Shown: positions 9,185-17,124 of the stretch, piece after piece | How the letters are laid out: each line of letters begins with the position of its first letter | Position numbering within the stretch: the stretch's first letter is position 1 | Origin: Lachnospiraceae bacterium | Lineage (GTDB): Bacteria; Bacillota; Clostridia; Lachnospirales; Lachnospiraceae | Assembly (NCBI GenBank): GCA_910574865.1 | Contig: CAJTDN010000003.1 | Coordinates: 248,001-312,000, forward strand | Length of the DNA stretch: 64,000 nucleotides | Direction: 5' to 3' | Translations under genes and position numbers: made by a program | Notes under the pieces: model-generated | The model's input: the letters and a program-made list of their open reading frames with translations, nothing else | Databases searched by the model: none | What the model was told of the DNA's origin: nothing

Positions 9185-9234
9185 TTCAATTTTGAACTTT
9201 CATAAATTGTACTACTTGTCTTACAAAAAGTCAA
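9185..9234 (-). promoter_or_regulatory. marR-tauE promoter with overlapping palindrome
   Basis: On the minus strand: TTGACT (9229-9234), 17 bp, TACAAT (9206-9211). The palindrome TTCAATTTTGAA (9185-9196, arms TTCAA/TTGAA) lies at the transcription start and fits a MarR operator. Confidence 0.65.
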
Positions 9235-9376
9235 CAAAAAATTCACCCTATAAAGAATTCCGCCCGAACGAAATGGGACGCATATTTTCTACCGACTGAA
9301 CAAAAAACGGTACAATGAAATCATGGAAGACTTAAAAAACGGAAAAAAGGTTAAAATACCATCATTTCATATTTCG

Positions 9377-9393
9377 TTAACATTTCTTTAACA
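9377..9393 (+). promoter_or_regulatory. TTAACA-N5-TTAACA direct repeat, PhoP-type box
   Basis: Two exact TTAACA repeats with five bases between them lie about 130 bp upstream of the dehydrogenase gene at 9525. This is the form of PhoP/OmpR-type boxes in Firmicutes. A near-identical box stands in the promoter of the response regulator gene (13350-13366), which suggests a shared regulon. Besides this and the marR promoter, the 9150-9524 intergenic region shows only a small ATGCAT inverted repeat near 9485-9506. Confidence 0.5.
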
Positions 9394-9524
9394 TTAAAAA
9401 AATAGTTCCATCCTATCCTAATGCGTGTAAGGAACATGCAAGCACGCGTTACCATCCGGCCTTATAAGGTCTTTGACGGTAACATGCATTCAAAAAAATA
9501 TGCATTGGAAAGGATGGAACAATC

Positions 9525-10634
9525 ATGAAAAAGAACACGAACAACACCATTTACTTATTAACCGGAGCGGCTGGATTTTTGGGGAGTCACATTTGCGACA
9601 CGCTTTTAGAGCGCGGCGACGCAGTGCGCGCCCTCGCCTTGCCCGGAGACAAATCCGTAAAATATATTCCAAACGAAGTGGACATCGTGGAGGGCAATTT
9701 GTGCGACGCAGATTCACTGGAAACATTTTTCACCGTTCCCGAGGGAGTCAAGACCATCGCCATTCATTGCGCCAGCATGGTCACGACCAACGCGGAGTTT
9801 AATCAAAAACTCATCGACGTCAACGTCGGCGGCACGAAGAACATGATTGACAAATGTCTGGAACACAAAGAATGCCAGAAAATGGTCTATGTAAGTTCCA
9901 CCGGGGCCATACCGGAACAGCCGAAGGGCATGGCCATCAAGGAAGCACCCCGCTTCACCCCGGTCAACGACATCGTGCAGCGGGGCTGCTACAGCCAGTC
10001 CAAGGCCATGGCCACCCAGGAAGTATTGGATGCCTGCCAGGAACGTGGCCTGAAAGCCTGCGTCGTGCACCCGAGCGGCATCCTCGGACCGAAGGACTAC
10101 GCCATAGGCGAGACGACCGGCACCGTCATCAAAATCATGAACGGACAGATGCCAATCGGCATGGGCGGATCATTCAATCTTTGTGACGTACGCGATCTGG
10201 CGGACGGTTGTGTCAAGGCCGCCGACAAGGGCCGTATCGGGGAATGCTATATTTTAGGAAACAAGGAAGTGACGCTGAAGGAAGTATGCCAGATGCTGCA
10301 TGACGCCAGCGGATGTAAAATGCCTTTCTTTTACGTGCCAATCAAAATGGCTTACAAACTGGCCGCACAGATGGAGAAGAAAGCCGAAAAGACCGGCGAA
10401 AAACCGATGATGACCAATTTCGCGGTCTACAATCTTGACCGGAACAACCAGTTCGACTATTCCAAGGCGGAAAGGGAGCTTGGCTACCATACGAGGCCTT
10501 ACGCCGAGACGCTCAAGGACGAGGCCGAATGGCTCGTTTCGAACGGCTATGTCAAGACGCGCGCGAACCATGGCGACAATACCGCGGCGGCCGGCACGGC
10601 CGCGCAGACGGCAAATGCCGTGGCACACGCCTGA
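9525..10634 (+). CDS. NAD-dependent epimerase/dehydratase-type extended SDR
   Basis: A 369-residue extended SDR. It has TGAAGFLGSH for NAD(P) binding at residues 14-23, VSSTGA, and the catalytic YSQSK, with HPSGILGP after it. The pattern is close to dihydroflavonol-4-reductase-like and sterol dehydrogenase-like proteins of gut clostridia. The substrate cannot be named. The C-terminus ends in a low-complexity Ala/Thr stretch (NTAAAGTAAQTANAVAHA) of unclear use. GGAAAGGATGG precedes the ATG. Confidence 0.85.
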   Translation: MKKNTNNTIYLLTGAAGFLGSHICDTLLERGDAVRALALPGDKSVKYIPNEVDIVEGNLCDADSLETFFTVPEGVKTIAIHCASMVTTNAEFNQKLIDVNVGGTKNMIDKCLEHKECQKMVYVSSTGAIPEQPKGMAIKEAPRFTPVNDIVQRGCYSQSKAMATQEVLDACQERGLKACVVHPSGILGPKDYAIGETTGTVIKIMNGQMPIGMGGSFNLCDVRDLADGCVKAADKGRIGECYILGNKEVTLKEVCQMLHDASGCKMPFFYVPIKMAYKLAAQMEKKAEKTGEKPMMTNFAVYNLDRNNQFDYSKAERELGYHTRPYAETLKDEAEWLVSNGYVKTRANHGDNTAAAGTAAQTANAVAHA

Positions 10635-10716
10635 CATGTTTTGATTCCAATATCATACGATTTGTTTTTCCATCCCCGGCCGGCCATCCGGCCTTTGCCG
10701 GGGGACGCAAGCAATT

Positions 10717-10770
10717 CATGCCGGCTGTCCGATTGCGGGACGCAAATCCCCGCAATGGGCCGTCGGCATG
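10717..10770. terminator. Large imperfect hairpin between convergent genes
   Basis: CATGCCGGC (10717-10725) pairs with GTCGGCATG (10762-10770), and inside it ATTGCGGG (10732-10739) pairs with CCCGCAAT (10749-10756). A second small GC hairpin (CCCCGGCC...CCGGGG) lies just upstream. The position between converging genes suggests a terminator, but there is no T-run. Confidence 0.4.
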
Positions 10771-10873
10771 TGGCCGCCATGAGCCGTATCACCAGGCTGA
10801 TACCGGGGCTTGACATGGTTAAACGACGACGGTGACAAATGGCATACCTGATTGCCATCGCGTGCGGCATTTC

Positions 10874-11302
10874 TCATTCCTCCAGTTCCCGGCAAAGCTT
10901 TTGAATCTGCTCCCCGTACTTTCCCTTTCCCTTTTTTAAAAGGAACTGGTTCACGGGAAATGCCAATGACAAAATTACCATCCCAAGCACCCCGACGACA
11001 ATTCCCGCCGCCATCTGGTTCATGGCAAGACTCATACTCATCCCCAGTCCCAGTACCAGCGTGCCGCCCCCCCCCAATGTCAGGGACACGACAAGCGCCG
11101 GCCTTTTTGCCTTTTCATCCAGCTTCCGCAATCTCTCCAGCCCGTCCTCGCCGACACGCTCTTCCTCCGCGGTTTCCCCCTGCGGCCGGTACTGGCTGCG
11201 AATGCGCTCAATCTCCTGGAGGCGCATTTTGTGCTCGTTCGCGCTATAGCGCATCTGAAAACCGTCCGAAGTTCCCGCGCCGCGTCTTGTCTCGTCATCC
11301 AT
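10874..11302 (-). CDS. Small membrane protein of the two-component operon, unknown function
   Basis: A 142-residue protein I do not recognise. A charged N-terminal half (about 1-65, likely helical) is followed by two hydrophobic segments near residues 69-90 and 95-117, then a basic tail ending in Glu. The ATG at 11302 overlaps the TGA of the sensor kinase gene (TGATG), with GGAGG upstream, so translation is coupled. It may be an accessory of the kinase, but nothing in the sequence proves that. Confidence 0.7.
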   Translation of the reverse strand: MDDETRRGAGTSDGFQMRYSANEHKMRLQEIERIRSQYRPQGETAEEERVGEDGLERLRKLDEKAKRPALVVSLTLGGGGTLVLGLGMSMSLAMNQMAAGIVVGVLGMVILSLAFPVNQFLLKKGKGKYGEQIQKLCRELEE

Positions 11303-12462
11303 CACCGTCCGCCTCCTTTTTCCGTACCTTCCTTTTCTTTCAGGTTTTTCGGTATCCTCACCGTAAAATTCGTACCCTCGCCCACCTGGCTGTCCACCCG
11401 GATTTCCCCGTCCACAATATCAATGACACGCTTCACCATCGCCAGGCCGAGGCCGTTTCCCTCCTTCGCGTGGGACGCCTCCCCCTGGTAAAACTTGTCA
11501 AACATGTGTTTCCCGGTTGCCGCGTCCATACCGCAGCCGCCGTCTATCACTGATGCCACGGCCATCTCCCCCTCGTCCTTTAACACGAGCCGCAGGCTTC
11601 CCCCCTTTGGGGTAAATTTGATGGCGTTGGAAACCAGGTTGCTCCACACGATTTCCAACAACCCCGCGTCCCCTTCCAGCATGACGTCGTCCACGTCAAC
11701 GTCAATCTCCAAATCCTTGTCGCTCCACGCCCCCTCGAACGACAAAAAGACGTTTCGAAACTGCTCGCCGACATTAAACCGTTCCCGCTCCGGGTAAATG
11801 TTCTGCTTCTCCAGCTTGTTCAACTTCAACATGTTCACGACGAGGCCGTTCAAACGTCTGGACGCGTTCACCAGCGTTTCCAGGTACTCCCTTCGTTCCC
11901 CGTCCGTCAAGTCCGCATTTTGCAGCAAGCCGGCGTGGTTTAAAATAATGGCCAGCGGCGTTTTCAGCTCATGCGTCACATTGGCCACGAAATCCGTCTT
12001 CAACGTCTCCGTGTTCGCCAGTTCCTTCGACAACTCGTTAATGCTGTCGATAATGTCGTCGAACTCGTTAATCCGCGACGTATAGGGCGGCTCAATCTGG
12101 TAGCCGTACTCCCCTTGTGAAATGTGGGCGAGCCCGTCCAAAATGCGCCTTAACGGAGCTTCGATCGTAAACCTGCGGCGCATCCCGTCAATGACGCAAA
12201 CCAGGGCGCTGACGAACATCACGTTGGCCGCCACCGCCACCACCGCCCACCAATCATGTCGAAAATCACCCACTACCCGCGCAATCGCCCGATATAACAA
12301 AAGATTGACCACGCTGATGAAGCACACGCACAAGAAAAATATAAAGTAACTGCTAAATGACATGATATTGTTCAGCTTCATCATGTACGCACCCTTCTTC
12401 CCCCGCCTTCCCGCCTCTTCTGTCCCGCTTTGCCCCGGCCTTCCCTCCGTTTTCACGTCCAT
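11302..12462 (-). CDS. Sensor histidine kinase (PhoR/OmpR-partner type)
   Basis: A 386-residue membrane kinase. Two transmembrane segments lie at about residues 37-57 and 72-92 with almost no extracellular loop between them. A HAMP-like linker follows, then the HisKA motif with His164 (VTHELKTPL) and the HATPase domain (SNLVSNAIKFTPKGG, IDGGCGM, GNGLGLAMVK). The short loop suggests sensing in or near the membrane. The start at 12462 has GGAGG 13 bases ahead; the ATG pair at 12384/12381 is an alternative that would omit 26-27 poorly conserved residues. It lies 19 bp after the regulator gene. Confidence 0.9.
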   Translation of the reverse strand: MDVKTEGRPGQSGTEEAGRRGKKGAYMMKLNNIMSFSSYFIFFLCVCFISVVNLLLYRAIARVVGDFRHDWWAVVAVAANVMFVSALVCVIDGMRRRFTIEAPLRRILDGLAHISQGEYGYQIEPPYTSRINEFDDIIDSINELSKELANTETLKTDFVANVTHELKTPLAIILNHAGLLQNADLTDGERREYLETLVNASRRLNGLVVNMLKLNKLEKQNIYPERERFNVGEQFRNVFLSFEGAWSDKDLEIDVDVDDVMLEGDAGLLEIVWSNLVSNAIKFTPKGGSLRLVLKDEGEMAVASVIDGGCGMDAATGKHMFDKFYQGEASHAKEGNGLGLAMVKRVIDIVDGEIRVDSQVGEGTNFTVRIPKNLKEKEGTEKGGGR

Positions 12463-12481
12463 ATTCTAATCCAAGCCTCCT

Positions 12482-13162
12482 TCATCCTTCCTCGTGCACG
12501 ATGGCCTTGTATCCAAGCCCGTGCACGGTCACGATTTCAAACGCGTCACAATTCTTAAACTTGCCGCGCAGCTTGGTGATGTACACGTCCACGGTCCGCG
12601 GGTCGGACTCGGTGTCATACCCCCAGAACTCGTCCATCAAGGCGATTCTCGTGAACGTCTTTTTCGGATAAGACAATAACTTGTGCAACACATGGAACTC
12701 CCGCACGGTCATCGGCACCTGCTCCCCGTCCACGTAGGCCGCCAATTCGTCCGAATCCAGCACCACGTTCCCGATTGTCAATTTTCGCTCCTGCAAAATG
12801 TTGGCCCGCCTCAAAAGTGCCTGAATCCGCATCAGAAGCTCGTCAAACTCGATCGGCTTAACCATGTAATCGTCAATCCCAATCCGAAATCCCTTCTTCT
12901 TGGAAGAAATATCGTCCAAGGCCGTCATGAACAGAATCGGTATCTTTTCATCCAGCCCGCGCACCGCGTCCGCGAACTCGAACCCGTCCATTCCCGGCAT
13001 CATGACGTCGGAAATAATCATGTCAATCATCTGGTCGGACATGACCTCCAACGCCTCGTTCGCGTCCATGCAGGGCACCGGGTCGTAACCATTGTCACGC
13101 AAAAACCTGCAGACAGACTTGTTTAACTTCTCCTCGTCTTCCACCACTAAAATCTTAACCAT
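12482..13162 (-). CDS. OmpR/PhoB-family response regulator
   Basis: A 226-residue regulator: receiver domain (1-120) with Asp52 as phosphoacceptor (SDVMMPGMDG), Thr and Lys switch residues (MTALDD, YMVKP), and a winged-helix DNA-binding domain (about 130-225, DEFWGYDTESDPRTVDVYITKLRGK). AAAGAGG precedes the ATG. It leads the operon with the kinase and the small membrane protein. A TTAACR repeat in its own promoter suggests autoregulation. Confidence 0.92.
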   Translation of the reverse strand: MVKILVVEDEEKLNKSVCRFLRDNGYDPVPCMDANEALEVMSDQMIDMIISDVMMPGMDGFEFADAVRGLDEKIPILFMTALDDISSKKKGFRIGIDDYMVKPIEFDELLMRIQALLRRANILQERKLTIGNVVLDSDELAAYVDGEQVPMTVREFHVLHKLLSYPKKTFTRIALMDEFWGYDTESDPRTVDVYITKLRGKFKNCDAFEIVTVHGLGYKAIVHEEG

Positions 13163-13334
13163 GTCGCACCTCTTTCCAATCTAAATATGTTCCATCGAGT
13201 TCCCTACCCGTCGCGCCGGGACAAGCCGCGTAAGCAGCATATACCTTTCCGTCCCGTGTGTCCAAGCATGTTCGCAGCCATAAAGTCGGCTCTGGACATT
13301 GCCCATGGAAATGAAAATCTTTTCAGTTCCTGAC

Positions 13335-13366
13335 ATCATAGCACGGAAATGTTAAAAAAACGTTAA
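13335..13366 (-). promoter_or_regulatory. Response-regulator promoter with TTAACG-N5-TTAACA box
   Basis: On the minus strand: TTAACG (13361-13366), five T, TTAACA (13350-13355), 9 bp, then a TATGAT -10 element (13335-13340). The box takes the place of a -35 element, as at PhoP-activated promoters. The remainder of the 13163-13559 intergenic region, about 190 bp on the coat-gene side, shows no gene or hairpin that I can support. Confidence 0.55.
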
Positions 13367-13559
13367 AGCACGCCGTATTTTCACAATAATGTAAAAAATG
13401 AAAAACATCAAATATTTTCCAGCTTTGGGGACATACTAAAAACCGAACAAGAACCACCGCGAAGCCCGCGCCAGGCGACGGGTTTCCGCACGATGGTGGA
13501 CCGTTATGATTCATGGCCACAATCGTAACATTGAACATTCATAAAGGAGGCAACAGACC

Positions 13560-13742
13560 ATGGCTGATTTATCTATGCTGGACTTACAAAACCTGCGCCA
13601 CTTAATCGGCGGCTACGACACGTCACACTGCAAGATGACGGAATACGCGTCCCAGGCGGAAGACCCGGAAGTCAAAAGATTCTTCCAGGAGGCGGCGGAC
13701 TCCGCCATGAAAAACAAACAAGACTTGATGAAATTTTTATAG
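13560..13742 (+). CDS. Small spore-coat-like protein (CotF-type), 60 aa
   Basis: A 60-residue helical protein (LDLQNLRHLIGGYDTSHCK...EVKRFFQEAAD) with the ferritin-like/CotF-type pattern seen in small coat proteins of clostridia. AAGGAGG precedes the ATG. It lies 12 bp ahead of a second CotF-like gene and the two share a terminator. The single Cys near residue 24 may serve in coat cross-linking, but that is speculation. Confidence 0.65.
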   Translation: MADLSMLDLQNLRHLIGGYDTSHCKMTEYASQAEDPEVKRFFQEAADSAMKNKQDLMKFL

Positions 13743-13754
13743 GAGGCGGCCACG

Positions 13755-14012
13755 ATGACTGAAAAAACGATGGTATCCGATGCCCTGAACGGCGTGAACG
13801 GAGAATTGAAAATGTTCGGGGACATGATTCCCCAGACGGAAAACGCGGAACTGAAACAATGCCTGAAGCAAATGCGCACCAAGTGCGAGTCGGCACAAGA
13901 ACGCATCTACCAGATTGCCAAGGAAAAGCAATACTACACCCCGGCGCAAAAGGCCACGCAGGAGGAAATCAACCATGTGAAATCCATCCTTAGCCAGCCG
14001 AAAATGTTCTAA
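13755..14012 (+). CDS. CotF-like spore coat protein, 85 aa
   Basis: An 85-residue, all-helical protein (EKTMVSDALNGVNGELKMF...RIYQIAKEKQYYTPAQKA) that matches small CotF-family coat proteins of Lachnospiraceae as I remember them. The C-terminal YYTPAQKATQEEI is typical. AGGAGGCGG precedes the ATG. It is co-transcribed with the 60-aa gene and both are expected late in sporulation in the mother cell. Confidence 0.75.
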   Translation: MTEKTMVSDALNGVNGELKMFGDMIPQTENAELKQCLKQMRTKCESAQERIYQIAKEKQYYTPAQKATQEEINHVKSILSQPKMF

Positions 14013-14061
14013 CAAATACGTTGACGGAAAAACAAGGTGTTTCACTTGCGAATCGACATAG

Positions 14062-14104
14062 GGAGCCGATATGACTCATGTGAATCACATCGGCTCCTTG
14101 TTTG
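14062..14104 (+). terminator. Rho-independent terminator after coat genes
   Basis: GGAGCCGAT (14062-14070) pairs with ATCGGCTCC (14089-14097), extended by TGA/TCA with one bulge, followed by TTGTTT. Confidence 0.75.
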
Positions 14105-14211
14105 GAACTATCCATTACCCGACAGCCTCCGTTTACATAAAAGGTTCCACAAAAAATCAGGTACTAGAAATCACTCGTACAGATTGCGTATGTACGGGCT
14201 ATTTCCCGTTC

Positions 14212-14940
14212 CTACTCCAAATACGGCCTGGACGGTGTCCCGGGATAGCTGCCCATGGACACGAGCAATCGCAGCCCCGCGTCCCGCGCGGTCAGCACGG
14301 CATTTTTTACCGCGCTGGCATCGCCGGTCACGGTCACGATGACCTCGTTCGAGTGGCTGGTCCCGCGCGTGGGGGTCATATACTTGATAATCTCCACCGG
14401 GGACGACTTCACGGCCAAATCCGCCATCACAAGCCCGATGGCGGCAGGAGATCCGCAAAAAAATCCGAACGGCCTGCCCAAGGGGGCATCAAACGCCATC
14501 TGCAACGCATAATCCGCATTTGCGGAATACGTAAACTCCAAATGTCCGGCCTCGCTGATATAAAGCTCGCCGGCATATTTTTCCGTATATTCCAAAGCAA
14601 TCTCCACGGCCCTCCGCACGTCGGACACGTTGTCGCCACCGATGACGATGAAATTGCCGTGGCCGCCCCACCCCTTCGTGTCACGGGGAAGCTCGATGGA
14701 AAGCACCTCCGTGTTCGTGGACTTCACGGCCTCGTCCACCGCGTTAATCTGTCCGGCCGCGCCAGTGCGCGAACTCAAAAGCCCGAGGCTTTTACATGCA
14801 CGCGGCAGGTTCATCTGCCCCAAGAGAGCCTCGCCGACCCCTGGAATTACCAGCCCGATGGTGTCAAGAACCGTCGTCCCTACGAATTCCGCCATGGAAC
14901 ATTCCATGGAAATGGACTTGATGTCGTGTACGTTTATCAT
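14212..14940 (-). CDS. pduB: PduB-type bacterial microcompartment shell protein (orphan)
   Basis: A 242-residue protein with two BMC domains in tandem. The first (about 18-125) has EFVGTTVLDTIGLVIPGV, SSRTGAAGQI and SIELPRDTKG; the second (about 130-235) has APLGRPFGFF, PAAIGLVMADLAVKSSPVE and LLVSMGSYP. These are the trimeric BMC-T features of PduB/EutL-like proteins, nearest to PduB. AGGAAGG precedes the ATG. No other shell protein, encapsulated enzyme or cofactor gene is within the window, so its partners must be elsewhere or lost. Confidence 0.85.
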   Translation of the reverse strand: MINVHDIKSISMECSMAEFVGTTVLDTIGLVIPGVGEALLGQMNLPRACKSLGLLSSRTGAAGQINAVDEAVKSTNTEVLSIELPRDTKGWGGHGNFIVIGGDNVSDVRRAVEIALEYTEKYAGELYISEAGHLEFTYSANADYALQMAFDAPLGRPFGFFCGSPAAIGLVMADLAVKSSPVEIIKYMTPTRGTSHSNEVIVTVTGDASAVKNAVLTARDAGLRLLVSMGSYPGTPSRPYLE

Positions 14941-14957
14941 GATGAAATCCTTCCTAT

Positions 14958-15104
14958 TTATCCCAGATGAAAACTTAACTGTTCGTATGTTTCTTTCGTT
15001 TCTTCTTGCTCCGTTAATTCCTCCTCTAATTCGTCGTCCGACATTTCAATATAGGGCAATCCCATTTTGCCATACAATGTAATTAGATCCATCTTAAGTT
15101 CCAT
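14958..15104 (-). CDS. Small acidic protein, 48 aa, paralogous to fragment at 60.3-60.5 kb
   Basis: MELKMDLITLYGKMGLPYIE and an acidic stretch make a 48-residue frame. The segment LITLYxxMGL is shared with a fragment near 60.5 kb that precedes a PIN-toxin remnant, so this may be the leftover of an antitoxin-like gene. The ribosome-binding site is weak. It ends 17 bp before the pduB start, within its leader. Confidence 0.4.
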   Translation of the reverse strand: MELKMDLITLYGKMGLPYIEMSDDELEEELTEQEETKETYEQLSFHLG

Positions 15105-15202
15105 AACGCATTTTAGCCGTTTCAAGTAACTTTTTGTTGTAAACCGTTCGATTTGATTCGTTTCAAAACAACCGTTTTGACTACAAAATGATACAATATG
15201 CA

Positions 15203-15236
15203 CCCCGGAAAGTCAACACTTTCCGGGGGATTTTTG
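15203..15236 (+). terminator. Rho-independent terminator, plus strand
   Basis: CCCCGGAAAGT (15203-15213) and ACTTTCCGGGG (15218-15228) form a perfect 11-bp stem with a 4-nt loop followed by ATTTTT. No plus-strand gene precedes it within the window, so it may be a relic of the prophage boundary or of a lost gene. Confidence 0.75.
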
Positions 15237-15240
15237 CGCG

Positions 15241-15540
15241 TCAGCCGTATAACTTGTTTACCATCTTCTGTACCGCCACCGGGTCGTACCCGGCCGCCCG
15301 GAGCCTATTCAATCGGTCGGTACCTTTTCCCCATTTGCCATTAATAACTTCTTCGGCAATCTGGTCGTTGGTTTTTTTGGTTGGAGCGGCTGCGGACGCG
15401 CCGCCCGTATATGTACCGGCCAGCATCTTGTTGACGATTACCTGCACCGCGTTGGCATCGTATCCGGCGGCCTGCAGGCGGCTTGTACGATCCTGGCCAT
15501 TGCCCCAAGACCCGTTAATGACCTCGCGGGCGATTTCCCG
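15241..15540 (-). pseudogene. Phage endolysin C-terminal fragment with two CW_7 repeats
   Basis: Two adjacent repeats of the Cpl-7/CW_7 wall-binding module can be read: IAREVINGSWGNGQDRTSRL and IAEEVINGKWGKGTDRLNRL, each followed by AAGYD and a Val-rich helix and joined by an Ala/Thr linker (TYTGGASAAAPTKK). The frame opens directly after a TAA at 15541-15543, and no catalytic domain (amidase or lysozyme) precedes it. This is the tail of a prophage lysin left after deletion. An ATG at 15447 could still give a 68-residue single-repeat protein. Confidence 0.75.
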
Positions 15541-15581
15541 TTAGATGGGTGCTTTTCCATTATTCAAATCTTTCTATTTTT

Positions 15582-16052
15582 CTAGCTGTCAGCCATTCTC
15601 AGCATCAAAACCAGAATAATGAAACTTATAAATACATCGATAAACGTCATTAGCGAAAAGCATATAAACAAAAACATTTGGAACAAATCAAACGCGTTTA
15701 TCACAATAATGCATACAAAAACCAATATGTACACCAGTAGTTTCACGCTAGTCTGGGTGTACTGAAAAATAACGGTCATATAATGCCCTGTTTTCTTGAA
15801 TTCCTGGGTAAACGAACCATTACTAAATGCAATCAATATTGATTCTGCCGTAATTATAAAACCAAGCAATGTTCCCCATACGCCTATCATTACCTTGGAA
15901 ACATCAATCATGTTAATTGCATCAATAACAAAATGGATTTTCGTTATTTGTCTGCATATTATAAGCGACACCATTACCCCAAAGACAATTGAAAACCAGA
16001 ACAAGAAGCATCTTCGCCACAAATGCTTTTTATCTTTTTTCATTTTCACCAC
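15582..16052 (-). CDS. Four-TM membrane protein, RexB-like
   Basis: A 156-residue protein with four hydrophobic segments (about 13-33, 53-75, 93-118, 122-150). Size and topology match phage lambda RexB (144 residues, four TM). By memory, the second TM with its following loop also aligns: query GTLLGFIITAES then KKTGHYMTVI, RexB GTMIAILIAALT then REYGYMTSVV. RexB is a membrane channel that collapses the potential when RexA signals phage infection. The gene overlaps the stop of the upstream gene by one base (TAG/GTG), so the pair is translationally coupled. Base composition is A/T-rich against the neighbours. A KwaA-like protein is the main alternative. Confidence 0.5.
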   Translation of the reverse strand: MVKMKKDKKHLWRRCFLFWFSIVFGVMVSLIICRQITKIHFVIDAINMIDVSKVMIGVWGTLLGFIITAESILIAFSNGSFTQEFKKTGHYMTVIFQYTQTSVKLLVYILVFVCIIVINAFDLFQMFLFICFSLMTFIDVFISFIILVLMLRMADS

Positions 16053-17008
16053 TACGCTTCCTTGATTGAACTCTCATAAAAACTTCTAATCGCATCATAC
16101 ATAGAATCACTATCAATCGTTTTATTCTTTGTCATAACAAATTCTTTTCTTGTTACCATTTTGTCTTTCAACAAATTTACGGGTTCTTTATAAACACCTT
16201 GATTCACTTCAAATTTTTCGATATTTTCAATGTTTTTATTAACGAACTCCTGCATCTCATCTTTGCTCATAACCGCCGGAAATCCAAGCTTCTTTTTTCC
16301 AATCTTTCTGCGTAGCACAATTTCATATGTATCAAGTTCATCTATTCTGCTAATCATACTACCTATGAATCCCATTTTATCCCGTAAAAACAATCTCATT
16401 TCAGGAGTATTTTTTACTTTTAGTTGAAACAATGAATATCCCCTATCATTAGCAATTCGCTTAAAGGTATCATTTCGCAATTTAGGAGTACATATAAGTC
16501 TGTCAATTTTACTGCATTTAAATGTCGCATAGGCAGAAATAGCACTCGGGCGAGCTCCATTAAAGTTGAATTCCGCTCCCATAATGCCCTCATTGTAAAA
16601 CATCATGCAATGCGTAACTTCAGCAAGATTAAATTCACCCGAAACCAGCCCTACTATATTTTCCAATTTCCCCTCTTTCTCAATATATGGAAAAGCATCT
16701 GGTCTACATAAAACAAGTCTGAAAGCAACGTTTCCTTTCTCTTCGTTAATTTCATCCACCTCCACATAAAGCTTATCGCCCGTTTCGGTCATATATTCCA
16801 TTTTTTCCAATATTTCTTGTCTTTCTTCATTGTTTTTTGATTTTTTCAATCTAATATTTAGTTCTTGAAAGTATCTAAATACCAATAATGTTTTTTCAGG
16901 TTGATTTTTATAACTTACAAACGCATCTTCATCTCCCATACCTATTCGCTGTAACGTAATATCAAAATAATGTATACTTCTTTCTATTTTACCCTTCTTT
17001 TTTCCCAT
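16052..17008 (-). CDS. RexA-like cytoplasmic partner of the membrane protein
   Basis: A 318-residue soluble protein I do not recognise by a firm motif. Its order of elements follows lambda RexA: a basic start (KKKGKIERSIHYFDITL), a strand-rich part ending in LVSGEFNLAEVTHCMMFYNE and NGARPSAIS, then LKVKNTPEMRLFLRDKMGF and the strand DTYEIVLRRKIG. RexA is the sensor of the Rex exclusion system. ATG at 17008 has GGAGG seven bases ahead; the longer frame to 17107 has no such site. The promoter contains an SOS box. The gene is A/T-rich and lies in a prophage remnant. KwaB-like or another two-gene anti-phage pair remains possible. Confidence 0.45.
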   Translation of the reverse strand: MGKKKGKIERSIHYFDITLQRIGMGDEDAFVSYKNQPEKTLLVFRYFQELNIRLKKSKNNEERQEILEKMEYMTETGDKLYVEVDEINEEKGNVAFRLVLCRPDAFPYIEKEGKLENIVGLVSGEFNLAEVTHCMMFYNEGIMGAEFNFNGARPSAISAYATFKCSKIDRLICTPKLRNDTFKRIANDRGYSLFQLKVKNTPEMRLFLRDKMGFIGSMISRIDELDTYEIVLRRKIGKKKLGFPAVMSKDEMQEFVNKNIENIEKFEVNQGVYKEPVNLLKDKMVTRKEFVMTKNKTIDSDSMYDAIRSFYESSIKEA

Positions 17009-17124
17009 AACACAATCCTCCACACATCCCACACGAAAGAAAGTCACCGCCCTTATGATATACCATATTCTGACAGGTTTCAACAAAACGCAAGCAATTT
17101 CTTGCATTTCTTTTGTGCAATACT

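Noticed and set aside
14212-14940. Complete microcompartment locus
   Set aside because: Only one shell gene is present; neighbours are coat proteins and prophage or antitoxin remnants.
16049-16052. Exact start of the RexB-like gene
   Set aside because: GTG at 16052, GTG at 16049 and ATG at 16043 are all possible; the sequence does not decide, so the first was used without claiming it.
15582-17008. Assignment of the two-gene pair to the Kiwa (KwaA/KwaB) system
   Set aside because: The four-TM partner fits in number of helices, but length and the conserved YMT-containing loop look closer to RexB, and I see no DUF4868 hallmark that I could name. Kept only as an alternative.
17008-17107. N-terminal extension of the RexA-like protein to 17107
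   Set aside because: The extra 33 codons have no ribosome-binding site and poor coding character, while GGAGG stands at ideal distance from the ATG at 17008.
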